Below, piece by piece: positions 55,672 through 63,725 of a stretch of 64,000 nucleotides of DNA. The notes under the pieces are model-generated. The model did not search any database. It saw only the letters and a list, made by a program, of their open reading frames with translations, and was not told where the DNA came from. Every line of letters starts with the position of its first letter. The stretch's first letter is position 1. The stretch lies in the NCBI GenBank assembly GCA_934276635.1, contig CAKQTH010000001.1, positions 62,001 to 126,000 of the forward strand, in the 5' to 3' direction. This DNA is from an uncultured Alphaproteobacteria bacterium. Lineage in GTDB: Bacteria; Pseudomonadota; Alphaproteobacteria; RF32; CAG-239. The position numbers and the translations under genes were made by a program.

Positions 55672-56587
55672 TGAAAATATGCAAAATAAAGACGGACCGA
55701 CAAGATGCGGTTTTGTGGCGCTTGTCGGGGCTCCGAATGCCGGAAAATCAACGCTCACAAACGATTTTGTCGGCTCTAAGGTTTCGATTGTTTCTTCTAA
55801 GGTGCAGACCACCCGTACTCAGGTTAAAGGCATCGGAATTTATGGCAACACGCAGATAATTTTGGTTGATACTCCGGGGATTTTTAAGCCGAAACGCAGG
55901 CTTGACCGCGCGATGGTATATTCTGCTTGGAACGGCGCGCACGATGCGGATATTGTGGTGCTGATTGTTGATGCAAAGCGCGGCTTTGATGATGAAACAA
56001 AAGCGATTGTTGCCGGCCTGAAAGACATAAAACGCAAGGTCGTGCTTGCGATTAACAAGATTGATTTGGTGAAAAAAGAAAAACTTTTGGAACTCAGCGC
56101 GGAACTCAACAAAGCATATCCGTTTGAGCAGACATTTATGATTTCGGCACTTGAGAGCAAAGATGTTGAAGAGTTGTATCAATATTTGGCGGACAATCTG
56201 CCGGTTTCGCCGTGGTACTATCCCGAAGATCAGATTTCGGATATGCCGCTGAAGCTGTTGACCGCAGAGATTGTGCGCGAAAAATTATTTACTTTTTTGC
56301 ATCAGGAATTGCCATATGCGCTGACGGTGGAACCAGAGCTTTGGGAACATCGTCCGGACGGCTCGATTCGCGCGGAAATGACGATTTATGTCGAAAAAGA
56401 AAATCAAAAAATTATCGTTTTGGGACGCGGCGGCTCGATGATAAAAAGAATTGGACAATCCGCCCGCAAAGAAATTGAAGATTTGTTGGAAGAGAGAATA
56501 CACCTCTTTTTGTTTGTAAAAGTCAGAGAAAATTGGATAAACGATCCGGCGCGATATGCAGATTGGGACCTCAAATTCAATGCCTGA
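55658..56587 (+). CDS. era: GTPase Era
   Basis: 309 aa. Binds the 3' end of 16S rRNA during 30S maturation. G1 GAPNAGKST (24-32), G3 DTPGI, G4 NKID, and a C-terminal KH domain with VLGRGGSMIKRIGQSARKEIE. The ATG at 55658 lies within the end of rnc; an alternative ATG at 55679 just past the rnc stop is possible. The stop codon lies in the 5' arm of the operon terminator. Confidence 0.97.
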   Translation: MQQNSENMQNKDGPTRCGFVALVGAPNAGKSTLTNDFVGSKVSIVSSKVQTTRTQVKGIGIYGNTQIILVDTPGIFKPKRRLDRAMVYSAWNGAHDADIVVLIVDAKRGFDDETKAIVAGLKDIKRKVVLAINKIDLVKKEKLLELSAELNKAYPFEQTFMISALESKDVEELYQYLADNLPVSPWYYPEDQISDMPLKLLTAEIVREKLFTFLHQELPYALTVEPELWEHRPDGSIRAEMTIYVEKENQKIIVLGRGGSMIKRIGQSARKEIEDLLEERIHLFLFVKVRENWINDPARYADWDLKFNA

Positions 56588-56610
56588 ACTATATGATTTC
56601 AGGCGTTTTT
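56582..56610 (+). terminator. Terminator of the acpS-lepB-rnc-era unit
   Basis: GCCTGAA and TTCAGGC arms, 9-nt loop, five T residues. The first arm includes the era stop codon. Confidence 0.8.
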
Positions 56611-56613
56611 GTG

Positions 56614-56643
56614 TTGACAAAATGTTGCTGCACCGGGTTACAC
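56614..56643 (+). promoter_or_regulatory. Probable promoter of the stop-interrupted ORF
   Basis: TTGACA (56614-56619) with TTACAC (56638-56643) at an 18-bp spacing, 37 bp before the start codon. Confidence 0.45.
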
Positions 56644-56679
56644 TGATTGTATATTTATTATTTTACAGGGAGAGGATAA

Positions 56680-56904
56680 ATGGAAGATTCGGACACAAGA
56701 AGCAACGCGGAGCAAAAGCTCGACGAGCAGATTGCGCAGGGAGGAATGTCCAAGGAGCAGGAGGACGCCGCACTTGACAATGCAATTGCGCAAGAGACGA
56801 TGGAAACGCCGACAAAGGCGTATAATGATTTCGGCGAGATATTGAAGGACAAGTCGCTGTCGGAAGAAGAGCAGTCAGCGTATTTAGATATTCTTATTGA
56901 TTAG
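56680..56904 (+). CDS. Small acidic protein, first part of a stop-interrupted ORF
   Basis: 74 aa, acidic and helical, preceded by a GGGAGAGG ribosome site and a plausible promoter. Pattern: EQKLDEQIAQGGMSKEQEDAALDNAIAQ, then a short C-terminal region. No family recognised. The frame continues past the TAG with an amino-acid mix similar to a real protein (next entry), so this is either a short protein or the head of a broken gene. Confidence 0.5.
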   Translation: MEDSDTRSNAEQKLDEQIAQGGMSKEQEDAALDNAIAQETMETPTKAYNDFGEILKDKSLSEEEQSAYLDILID

Positions 56905-57207
56905 GAAAAACAGGAACTTAGCGAGAGGGATAAGATATTGCAGCTGAGGGGAATAAAGTCGACGGAGAAGACACCGACGAAGAAATCGGGAGGTCAGCAG
57001 AATGCGAACAGCAACGCGGCGCAGCAGGCAATGATGGCCAAAAAACGAGATAATTCAAGGTAAAAGCAAGGCTCCGATGTAAGGGGAAGAGCAAAAAAGA
57101 GCAAGTCGTTGATTAGCGGCGCAAGATGCAGAAAAAAACAAATCGTTGATGAGCAGTCGCGGCGCAGAAAAAATAGCAAGAAAAAACCGGCGGAAATCAT
57201 AAAATGA
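56905..57207 (+). pseudogene. In-frame continuation of the small ORF after a TAG, with a second stop (TAA)
   Basis: The same frame as the 74-aa ORF stays open after the TAG (56902-56904) for 52 codons (EKQELSERDKILQLRGIKST, ending AMMAKKRDNSR), meets a TAA (57061-57063), then runs on for 47 codons of very basic sequence to a TGA at 57205. The neighbouring plus-strand frames have early stops. This could be a gene broken by two nonsense changes. The strand is purine-rich, which lowers stop frequency, so chance cannot be excluded. Confidence 0.45.
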
Positions 57208-57265
57208 AATCAAGCCGTTTTTTTATATTCATACGAAACCTTTGTTTCGCAGTATCAATGAGAGC

Positions 57266-57388
57266 CTAGCGGGCATTATCATCGAAGTAAGGATCGTAGA
57301 TTCCCGGAGTCTTGTCTGCGTGCAAAGCAGCAACAGTGGTAACAAGACCGAGAGTACCATAAACAATAAAAGCTCCTAGTAATATACT
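57266..57388 (-). pseudogene. Remnant of a small membrane-protein ORF
   Basis: An open frame of 40 codons between two TAG codons reads SILLGAFIVYGTLGLVTTVA followed by ALHADKTPGIYDPYFDDNAR: one membrane helix and a polar tail. It has no ATG, GTG or TTG start in frame, though AGGAG lies 5 nt before an ATT codon. Either a rare start or a lost 5' end. Possibly not a gene. Confidence 0.3.
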
Positions 57389-57494
57389 CTAAAATTTTTG
57401 GAAGTTAAACTATATAATAGACAGAAATATATCTGGAATAACTATACATTACAACGCGATATATTTTTTGCTATTTAAAAACAAATTCAAGATA

Positions 57495-58067
57495 TTATTT
57501 AAATGTCACATCTATTTGACAATTGTTTTCTGACGCTTTGCAGTCACATAATGCTGCGGCAATAGATGCAGCCCGTTCTTGAATATCTTTGGCGGAATAG
57601 GTATTTCCGGTTTTTAAGTGGAAGAAATAGTCGAAAGTTGATGCTCCTCCCCAATCAGCGGTTACAATAGATGAACATGCATCTTTTGAAAGATTGTAAA
57701 ATGTCATATAAAATTGGTCAGGCCTATTTTGGTATGATATCAAAAATACGATTCCTCCCATTGCATTTTTTACGCATCCATACTTGTATCCATCTAAATC
57801 ACAATCTTTTACCATTTCTTCAGGAAATACGCCGAGCTGATATCCAGTTTCCAAACTCAATCCTTTATAATTTCCCTGACCGGCAAAAGTTGTACGAACA
57901 TTAGATGTAACAGTCGATAACTGGTCAATCAGCTTGTTCGTTTTATACTTTGCCATAGCTTTTGAGTATCCGGCGATACCGGCAACGGAGAGAACGCCGA
58001 CGATTGCGAGTACGCCGAGCATCTCAATCATCGACCGACCGGACTGGTTTGAAATATAGTTTTTCAT
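57495..58067 (-). CDS. Type IV pilin-like protein
   Basis: 190 aa. Short basic leader, cleavage site SG/RSMIEMLGVLAIVGVL with Glu at mature position 5, and the hydrophobic helix continuing to about 34. The globular domain has eight cysteines, several paired at the C-terminus (CDCKASENNC). GGAG lies before the ATG in ATCATTATG. No other pilus genes are nearby. The upstream region carries a G9 tract between promoter boxes, suggesting phase variation. Confidence 0.88.
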   Translation of the reverse strand: MKNYISNQSGRSMIEMLGVLAIVGVLSVAGIAGYSKAMAKYKTNKLIDQLSTVTSNVRTTFAGQGNYKGLSLETGYQLGVFPEEMVKDCDLDGYKYGCVKNAMGGIVFLISYQNRPDQFYMTFYNLSKDACSSIVTADWGGASTFDYFFHLKTGNTYSAKDIQERAASIAAALCDCKASENNCQIDVTFK

Positions 58068-58150
58068 AATGATAGTCTCCGAAAGTTTCTTTCTAATCTT
58101 TATTATATTGCAATATATCAGTGCTTGCGATACTGACTTTAGTCATAATC

Positions 58151-58177
58151 AGTTTACCCCCCCCCGGCGGTTGTCAA
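58151..58177 (-). promoter_or_regulatory. Probable pilin promoter with a G9 tract in the spacer
   Basis: On the minus strand, TTGACA (58177-58172), then a 15-nt spacer made of ACCGCC plus nine G (58165-58157), then TAAACT (58156-58151). An alternative -10, GATTAT (58150-58145), lies at 21 bp. Slippage of the G tract would change the spacing and thus promoter strength. It lies about 84 bp before the pilin start. Confidence 0.5.
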
Positions 58178-58187
58178 GGATTTTTTG

Positions 58188-59231
58188 CTATTTTACGCCG
58201 TTTTCAAGAATAGAAAATGTTTTATTTATCGGGTCTATTTCTGCTTTTGCTCCATAAGGTAAAATAAACATCGGGTCAGTGTGTCCGAAATCCATTTGTG
58301 TAATAACCGGCAAATCTTGTAATCCATATTCTTTTAATATGGCAGATATTGTATTGTCACAACAGTCAAAATCCTTTTGGGTTAAGCCTGTTCCGCCGGG
58401 ACGGCCGAATATTATCCCGCTTGCAACTTCAAAAATCCCTGTCGCACAATAATTTCTGAGCCAATAACCGAAAATTTCGGGAAGAGCTTCTTTGCTGCAG
58501 GATTCAAAAAATAAGACAGCTCCTTTGAATGCATCTGTTGATGGCCAGATTGAAGTTCCTTTTATCATCTCCAACACTTCCATACAGCCTCCGATGAGCT
58601 TTCCTTGTACCTTTTCTTTCCCTTGTAAAAAATGCCATTTGGAGGGAGACATTTTTCTTTTTATGTTTTGATTTTCAGGTTTTCCCCAGTCTAACATTTC
58701 ATTAGTCCAGCCCTCAGATGACGGCTCGATTCGTCCGATAGGTTTTGTATCAAACAAAGTTTTGCGAACCGATGTTTCTAAGAGTTTGTGTAATCCGCAA
58801 TTTTCTCCGAATCCGGACATAATGCTCGGCCCGTAAAAAGAAGATAAACCGGCATGCATGCATATAAAGTGGTTGGCTGTTGTGTCAGAATATCCCATAA
58901 AGATTTTAGGATTGTTTTTTATGATATCAAAATCTATATACGGAAGAAGCCTGATAGTCTCGTCGCCGCCTATGGTCGATATAATTGCCTTAATCTCCGG
59001 ATTGAGAAATGCGTTCATAAAATCTTGAGCCCTCTCTTTCGGGTGATTGTACAGCCAATCGTTGTCTTTTAATGTATGAGGCATGGGAACAACTTTAACC
59101 CCGAAAGTTTGTTCAAGCTGCTGAACGCCGGTATCGTAACGATTTTTATATATGGAAGGGCCTCCCCATGATAAAGAAACAGTAGCAACAATGTCTCCGG
59201 TATTTAATTTATTCGGCTTGATTAACTCCAT
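58188..59231 (-). CDS. S66 family peptidase (LD-carboxypeptidase / MccF-like)
   Basis: 347 aa. S66 serine peptidases use a Ser-Glu-His triad. The nucleophile elbow is MGYSDTTANH, preceded by ISTIGGDETIRLLPYIDFD; the glutamate lies in GGCMEVLEMIKG and the histidine in TQMDFGHTDPMF. The length and the ETIRLLPY and GYSDTT motifs resemble the MccF branch, which cleaves microcin C-type peptide-nucleotides, rather than murein LD-carboxypeptidase LdcA; a role in resistance is therefore possible. GAGAGGGG lies upstream. Probably monocistronic. Confidence 0.88.
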   Translation of the reverse strand: MELIKPNKLNTGDIVATVSLSWGGPSIYKNRYDTGVQQLEQTFGVKVVPMPHTLKDNDWLYNHPKERAQDFMNAFLNPEIKAIISTIGGDETIRLLPYIDFDIIKNNPKIFMGYSDTTANHFICMHAGLSSFYGPSIMSGFGENCGLHKLLETSVRKTLFDTKPIGRIEPSSEGWTNEMLDWGKPENQNIKRKMSPSKWHFLQGKEKVQGKLIGGCMEVLEMIKGTSIWPSTDAFKGAVLFFESCSKEALPEIFGYWLRNYCATGIFEVASGIIFGRPGGTGLTQKDFDCCDNTISAILKEYGLQDLPVITQMDFGHTDPMFILPYGAKAEIDPINKTFSILENGVK

Positions 59232-59803
59232 AATTTTGCCCCTCTCGTTGCTCCAAAGTGTTCTTCATATTCTCATCTTATATTATCGGGATTATAAAAA
59301 AAGTAAAATCAAAAAAATAACAAAATGAATATCCGGATAGATGAAACTCGGAGAGCGCAGGAACGGCCGCATGGATGCGTGTGTTTTTTTTGAGGAGGGG
59401 GAAAGAGGAAAACTGAGCAGCGGTTATTTTTCTCCTCGAGCCTCTCCGAGGTCGCCGGTTCGCCCCATCGCGGTCGTGTGGTGTGTGCTGGGGGGGGGGA
59501 AAAAAAGGGGAAGAAAAAACGGAGAGAAGGGAAGAGTATGAGAAAAGTGTAAAAGCACAAAAAAACCGCCAAAATGGCGGCTTATTTATATTGGTCGGAT
59601 TGACACCCTCTAAATTAGAAAAGAGATACCATCCGAAAAGCTTATAAAATACTTATAGCAGAAAAGCGCAGAAAACACAAGGCCTTTTTGCATTTTTTTA
59701 TAAAAAATTTATCAAAGCGGGCAGACCTTCTAATCCACACTGCAGGGGTTGAGTTTTTGATACTGACCGCTGTGTTTGAAGTCAATTTTTTCATTTAATT
59801 ACA
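59232..59803. other. Gap between the chromosome genes and the prophage
   Basis: 572 bp. Contains about 100 bp of AT-rich promoter-like DNA, an odd G/purine-rich block (59330-59545) with a T8 and a G10 tract, a minus-strand terminator (59560-59578), a TCGGAT...ATCCGA inverted repeat (59595-59636) and the left arm of a 10-bp inverted repeat (59715-59724). No convincing gene; a tRNA-like T-arm sequence in the block does not fold into a tRNA. Confidence 0.75.
59560..59578 (-). terminator. Intrinsic terminator on the minus strand
   Basis: On the minus strand GCCGCC and GGCGG around ATTTT, followed by seven T residues. No gene to its right on that strand was found, so the transcript it ends is unknown. 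Confidence 0.65.
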
Positions 59804-59823
59804 ATGACATATACTGCCCGCTT
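59715..59823. repeat. 10-bp perfect inverted repeat around the tail-fibre start
   Basis: AAGCGGGCAG (59715-59724) and CTGCCCGCTT (59814-59823) are perfect inverted copies 89 bp apart; the right copy is inside the first codons of the tail-fibre-like ORF. Confidence 0.6.
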
Positions 59824-60274
59824 CGGTGATGAAACAAGGCCAAAGGCTTATTATGAGTTGACTTATATCAAATGTGCAGATGTCAGCAGAACTATAGCTA
59901 TGGAAGAGACAAGTGAGATAAGGAATCTTCTCTCTCAAATAAAAAATACATTAAATAACATTCCTTACATAGTAGAAGAACAAAAAGGAACTAATTGGTA
60001 TATCAAATGGTCAAATGGCATTCTAGAACAAGGAGGAACATATGATAAAGGATCACAAGTTACAGATTGGAGCGTTAATATTACAATGAATGTTGCGTTC
60101 ATTAATACAAATTACCAATTAAATTGCCAACTTTATAGATTGGATAATGCAACAGGCTCGATTAACAACCAAGTATTTATCATAAACAGGACATCATCGA
60201 TGTTTACTGCCAGGCCTTATGGTGATGGCTCATCCCGATATATAGATTGGTACGCACGTGGATACTGGAAATAA
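59804..60274 (+). CDS. Phage tail-fibre/appendage-like protein, probably a C-terminal fragment
   Basis: 156 aa. The segment NWYIKWSNGILEQGGTY matches the 'WYRxYSDGWxEQGG' pattern found at the C-terminal end of many phage tail fibres, followed by beta-rich sequence ending in WYARGYWK. There is no ribosome site before the ATG, and the N-terminal 45 residues have no shaft repeats. It looks like the distal domain of a fibre whose upstream part is gone, placed before rather than after the tail-tip gene. Confidence 0.6.
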   Translation: MTYTARFGDETRPKAYYELTYIKCADVSRTIAMEETSEIRNLLSQIKNTLNNIPYIVEEQKGTNWYIKWSNGILEQGGTYDKGSQVTDWSVNITMNVAFINTNYQLNCQLYRLDNATGSINNQVFIINRTSSMFTARPYGDGSSRYIDWYARGYWK

Positions 60275-60290
60275 CAGAAAGGAACAGATA

Positions 60291-60833
60291 ATGCCTGATA
60301 CGACGCTTTCAGAAGCACTAAAGGAAGCCTATGCTTCAGCTCCGAGTGATGTAATTTTATTGCACACCCTGGAACTGAGGCATCCGTCTTTTATAGATGA
60401 TCAGGGCCGACCGACAGCTATCTGGGTCGTGCGTGATCACGTTAACCACACCTGCACGCTTGAAAACTCGGCTCCGCTCAATCCTGGAGAGGCTGTTGAG
60501 TTTATTGCCATGGCGTTTGATCTGGAATTGCCACCGGTCAACAACACGCCGACACCTGAGATTTCGGTCACGATCGACAACGTTTCAACTGAAATGATTG
60601 CTTATCTTGACCGGGCTATTGAGACACAGGATATGATCGAGCTGACATACCGGTCATATCTGTCTGACGACCTGACAACGCCACAGATGGACCCGCCGAT
60701 AACCTTGGTTATTACTGATATTCATGTGGACTGCTATAAAATAACGGCTACAGCCCGCATGATGGACATCGGCAACAAGTCGTTTCCAAGTGAAAACTAT
60801 ACCGTTAAAAACTATCCGGGATTAACACGATGA
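60291..60833 (+). CDS. Phage DUF1833 family tail protein
   Basis: 180 aa from the ATG at 60291 (AAAGGA upstream; the frame opens 11 codons earlier without a site). Starts MPDTTLSEALKEAYASAPSD and contains LHTLELRHPSFID and FDLELPPVNNTPTPEISVTIDN, typical of DUF1833, which in phages sits just before the NlpC/P60 tail protein and matches the tail-tip position of lambda gpL-like proteins. Overlaps the next gene by 4 bp (ATGA). Confidence 0.85.
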   Translation: MPDTTLSEALKEAYASAPSDVILLHTLELRHPSFIDDQGRPTAIWVVRDHVNHTCTLENSAPLNPGEAVEFIAMAFDLELPPVNNTPTPEISVTIDNVSTEMIAYLDRAIETQDMIELTYRSYLSDDLTTPQMDPPITLVITDIHVDCYKITATARMMDIGNKSFPSENYTVKNYPGLTR

Positions 60834-61234
60834 CACATTTTGCTTGTAAATATATAGGCTTGCCCTGGGTTGCCGGTGCGCAAGGCCCTGATGAATTTGA
60901 CTGTTGGGGAATGGTGCGCTGGATCCTGAAGCACGAATACGGCATAGATGTGCCGGCGGTAAATGTTAATCCGGATAATCTTCGGAGCGTTTTAGTTGCG
61001 TTTAAAGAGGATCCTGCATTCCGGGCGTTTAATGAAGTTGAAAAACCGCAAGACGGTGATGTTGTTCTGCTTCGTCAGTCAAAACATCCGGTTCATGCCG
61101 GCTTATGGTTAGATGCAGACGGCGGTGGTGTTTTACATTGTTGCCGCGATGCCGGTGTTATCTTTCAAGATTTGCCATCAATGCGTCTGTGCGGGTGGCA
61201 AATAGACAGCTATTATCGAGTAAAAGGAAAATAA
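60830..61234 (+). CDS. Phage NlpC/P60 tail peptidase
   Basis: 134 aa. The catalytic Cys is in DEFDCWGMVRWILKHEYG (about residue 25), the His in HPVHAGLWLD, with a polar third residue after GVLHCC. The family, like lambda gpK, cleaves peptidoglycan or assists tail assembly. Joined to DUF1833 by an ATGA overlap and directly followed by the J gene. Confidence 0.88.
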   Translation: MTHFACKYIGLPWVAGAQGPDEFDCWGMVRWILKHEYGIDVPAVNVNPDNLRSVLVAFKEDPAFRAFNEVEKPQDGDVVLLRQSKHPVHAGLWLDADGGGVLHCCRDAGVIFQDLPSMRLCGWQIDSYYRVKGK

Positions 61235-63469
61235 ATGATTTACTTTTCACACATTACAAACCCTTTTCAGCCGAATAAGGGTCGGATAGACAATGTCCTT
61301 GATGACGGCAAAACCGTTTGGGACATGGTCCGGGAACAGAAAGTGGACCTTTCGCGCCCGACAATATGCATGATAGACGGTGACGCAGTCCTCAGGAAGT
61401 TTTGGAACGATACCGTTCAGCCGAAATCCTTGGTCTGCTTCATCACTTTGCCACAAGGCGGTGGCGGTAAAAAGTCATCAAACCCGATTCAGGTTGTTTT
61501 GATGGTGGCCGTTGTTGTTGCATCTGTTTATACGGGCGGTGCTGTGGCGGCGGCCTATGGTGCTGTTTGGGGTAGCGTTGCGGCGGCGGCAGTTTCCATT
61601 GGCGGAAGCTTTCTCGTCAACACATTCGTTCCACCACCTAAGGCCTCTCTTAACGGGTCCGGTTCGTCAAACTCCATAGCGGCACAAAGTCCGACTTACT
61701 CCTTGCAGGCACAGGGTAATCAGGCCCGACTTGGCAACCCAATACCGGTCATTTACGGACGACACCTGATTTATCCGGATTTTGCCAGTCAGCCTTATTA
61801 CGCTTACGCCAACGATGAACAATACGTTTTTCAGGTTCATTGTATTGGCCAAGGTGAATACAACATCGAAAAAATCCGAATTGAGGACACGCCGATCAGC
61901 TCGTTTGAAGAGATAACCTATCAGATCATCAATCCGGGCGAAACAAACACCTTATTCCGTGATGATGTGGTGACTTCGCCTGAGGTTGCCGGTCAGGAAC
62001 TTCTAAAAGGAAACACGATCGGACCGTTTGTCTTGAATCCGACCGAAAGTGAAATTGACCGGGTCGAGATAGATGTTGCTTGTCAGCGCGGCCTTTATTA
62101 TGCAAACGACAGCGGTGGTTTGAATACAAAATCGGTCCAATGGCAGATAGATGCCCGAAAAATTGATGATGAGGACAACGCGCTGGGTGACTGGTTTACT
62201 CTTGGTACCGAAACAATTTCAGCGAATACCGTCAACGGAATTTACCGGACATTTGGTTATTCTGTAGCCAAAGGCCGATACGAGGTCCGGGCTACCCGGT
62301 TAGATGACAAAGACACATCTTCCCGCGCTGGTCACGAACTCAGATGGGCCTCGGCAAAAGGCTTTATTGTATCGACGCCGGATTACGGGAACGTAACCTT
62401 GCTCGCAATTAAAATGAAAGCAACCAACAACCTGTCACAAAGGTCAAGCCGAATGGTGAACTGTATCGTGACAAGGAAGTTGCCGACATGGTCGCCAAGC
62501 GGTGGCTGGACAACTAAACAGCCGACCCGGTCAATTGCTTGGGCCATTGCAGATGTTTTGAAAGCCAGTTATGGTGCCGGTCTGACGGATAAGTCCATAG
62601 ATTTGCCGGGCCTTTACCGGTTAGATCAGACTTGGACGGCGCATGGCGACACCTTTAACGGAGTGTTTGACAGTAAGCTGACCATATATGAGGCCTTATC
62701 AAAGATCTGTAAAGTCGGCCGGTCTGTTCCTTATATTCAAGGCGGCATTGTCCGGTTTGTCCGGGACGAGCCAAAATCCATACCGGTTGCTCTGTTCGGG
62801 CCGAGGAACATCGTTAAAAACAGCCTGACAATTCAATACATCATGCCGTCAGAAGATACGGCGGACAGCGTTTGCGTTCAGTATTTTTCGGACCGGACTT
62901 GGAAGAACTCGGAAATAACAGGAAGTTTTGCGGGATCCAGCTCAGATAAGACGGCAACTGTTGAGCTTTTCGGCTGTACCGATAAAAACCAAGCTCTCCG
63001 GGAGGCCATCTATATGGCGTTGGCTAACCGATATCGCCGGCGCATTGTGACATTTTCAACCGAACTGGAAGGTCTGATTCCGAGCTATGGGGATTTAATC
63101 TCGATCACACACGATATGCCGCATTGGGGAACCGGCGGTGAAATCCTGTCAAAAAATGACATGACTTTAACGCTATCGGAACCGGTTGAGTTTACCGAGG
63201 GTCAAACTCACTATTTAGCCTTACGAACCAGAACTGGGGAACTATCCGGGCCATATCGGGTAAAAGCCGGATCGCTTCCGACAGAAGTTATTTTACTGGA
63301 TATGCCCGATATTCCTATTGATACTGGGACCAATGCAGAACGAACTCATTTTGCCTTTGGAACCCAAGACAAATGGGGAACATTAGCTCGTGTAACAGGA
63401 ATTAAACCGCGCTCCGGCAAGGTTGAAATTACTGCCGTCATTGAGGACAGCAGAGTTCACGCCAATTAA
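61235..63469 (+). CDS. Phage tail-tip / host-specificity protein J-like
   Basis: 744 aa. N-terminal ubiquitin-like part, a hydrophobic Ala/Val/Gly-rich segment (about 85-135, VVLMVAVVVASVYTGGAVAA) as in J-family proteins, then NPIPVIYGRHLIYPDF, YVFQVHCIGQGEYNIEKIRI and later beta domains with SIAWAIADVLKASYGAGL and LTIYEALSKICK. It forms the tip that contacts the host surface. Shorter than lambda J (1132 aa), lacking the fibronectin-like C-terminal extension, so a separate receptor-binding protein is expected. Confidence 0.88.
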   Translation: MIYFSHITNPFQPNKGRIDNVLDDGKTVWDMVREQKVDLSRPTICMIDGDAVLRKFWNDTVQPKSLVCFITLPQGGGGKKSSNPIQVVLMVAVVVASVYTGGAVAAAYGAVWGSVAAAAVSIGGSFLVNTFVPPPKASLNGSGSSNSIAAQSPTYSLQAQGNQARLGNPIPVIYGRHLIYPDFASQPYYAYANDEQYVFQVHCIGQGEYNIEKIRIEDTPISSFEEITYQIINPGETNTLFRDDVVTSPEVAGQELLKGNTIGPFVLNPTESEIDRVEIDVACQRGLYYANDSGGLNTKSVQWQIDARKIDDEDNALGDWFTLGTETISANTVNGIYRTFGYSVAKGRYEVRATRLDDKDTSSRAGHELRWASAKGFIVSTPDYGNVTLLAIKMKATNNLSQRSSRMVNCIVTRKLPTWSPSGGWTTKQPTRSIAWAIADVLKASYGAGLTDKSIDLPGLYRLDQTWTAHGDTFNGVFDSKLTIYEALSKICKVGRSVPYIQGGIVRFVRDEPKSIPVALFGPRNIVKNSLTIQYIMPSEDTADSVCVQYFSDRTWKNSEITGSFAGSSSDKTATVELFGCTDKNQALREAIYMALANRYRRRIVTFSTELEGLIPSYGDLISITHDMPHWGTGGEILSKNDMTLTLSEPVEFTEGQTHYLALRTRTGELSGPYRVKAGSLPTEVILLDMPDIPIDTGTNAERTHFAFGTQDKWGTLARVTGIKPRSGKVEITAVIEDSRVHAN

Positions 63470-63482
63470 GAAAGGACACATC

Positions 63483-63725
63483 ATGGATTGGATTCAATTT
63501 TTACAGATCATCTGCGTACCGGCCTTTGGCTGGTTTTTTTATAAACTCGGGGAGCAACGCAAGGAGATTAAAACCCTCGAGCGTGACCTCAACGAGTTCA
63601 AAGTTGCGGTGGCCAAGGAATATGCCACTCAGGTTAACATCAATCGCATGGAGACAAAGATTGATGAATTACATCAGCTTTTATGGGAGATGCACAATGA
63701 ACACACCACGCGGCATAAGAAATAA
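63483..63725 (+). CDS. Small phage membrane protein with coiled coil
   Basis: 80 aa from the ATG at 63483 (AAAGGA upstream). One N-terminal membrane helix (about 5-22, FLQIICVPAFGWFFYKLG) and a charged coiled coil (about 24-70). This shape occurs in phage lysis-cassette proteins (holin- or i-spanin-like), and its place before the lysis-type gene fits. The specific role is uncertain. It overlaps the next gene by 29 bp. Confidence 0.65.
   Translation: MDWIQFLQIICVPAFGWFFYKLGEQRKEIKTLERDLNEFKVAVAKEYATQVNINRMETKIDELHQLLWEMHNEHTTRHKK

Larger units (their letters stand above)
56905..57494. other. Gap with gene remnants between the small ORF and the pilin gene
   Basis: 590 bp. Holds the broken-ORF continuation (to 57207), a small minus-strand ORF remnant (57266-57388) and about 100 bp of AT-rich sequence beyond the pilin stop. 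A CGAAAC/GTTTCG hairpin at 57234-57249 has no T-run. Confidence 0.8.

Noticed and set aside
59440..59475. tRNA-like T-arm sequence (GAGGTCGCCGGTTCG) near the prophage edge
   Set aside because: No matching acceptor, D or anticodon arm could be built on either strand.
59309..59572. ORFs in the G-rich block (87 aa minus, 66 aa plus)
   Set aside because: Low-complexity translations shaped by homopolymer runs, no ribosome sites.
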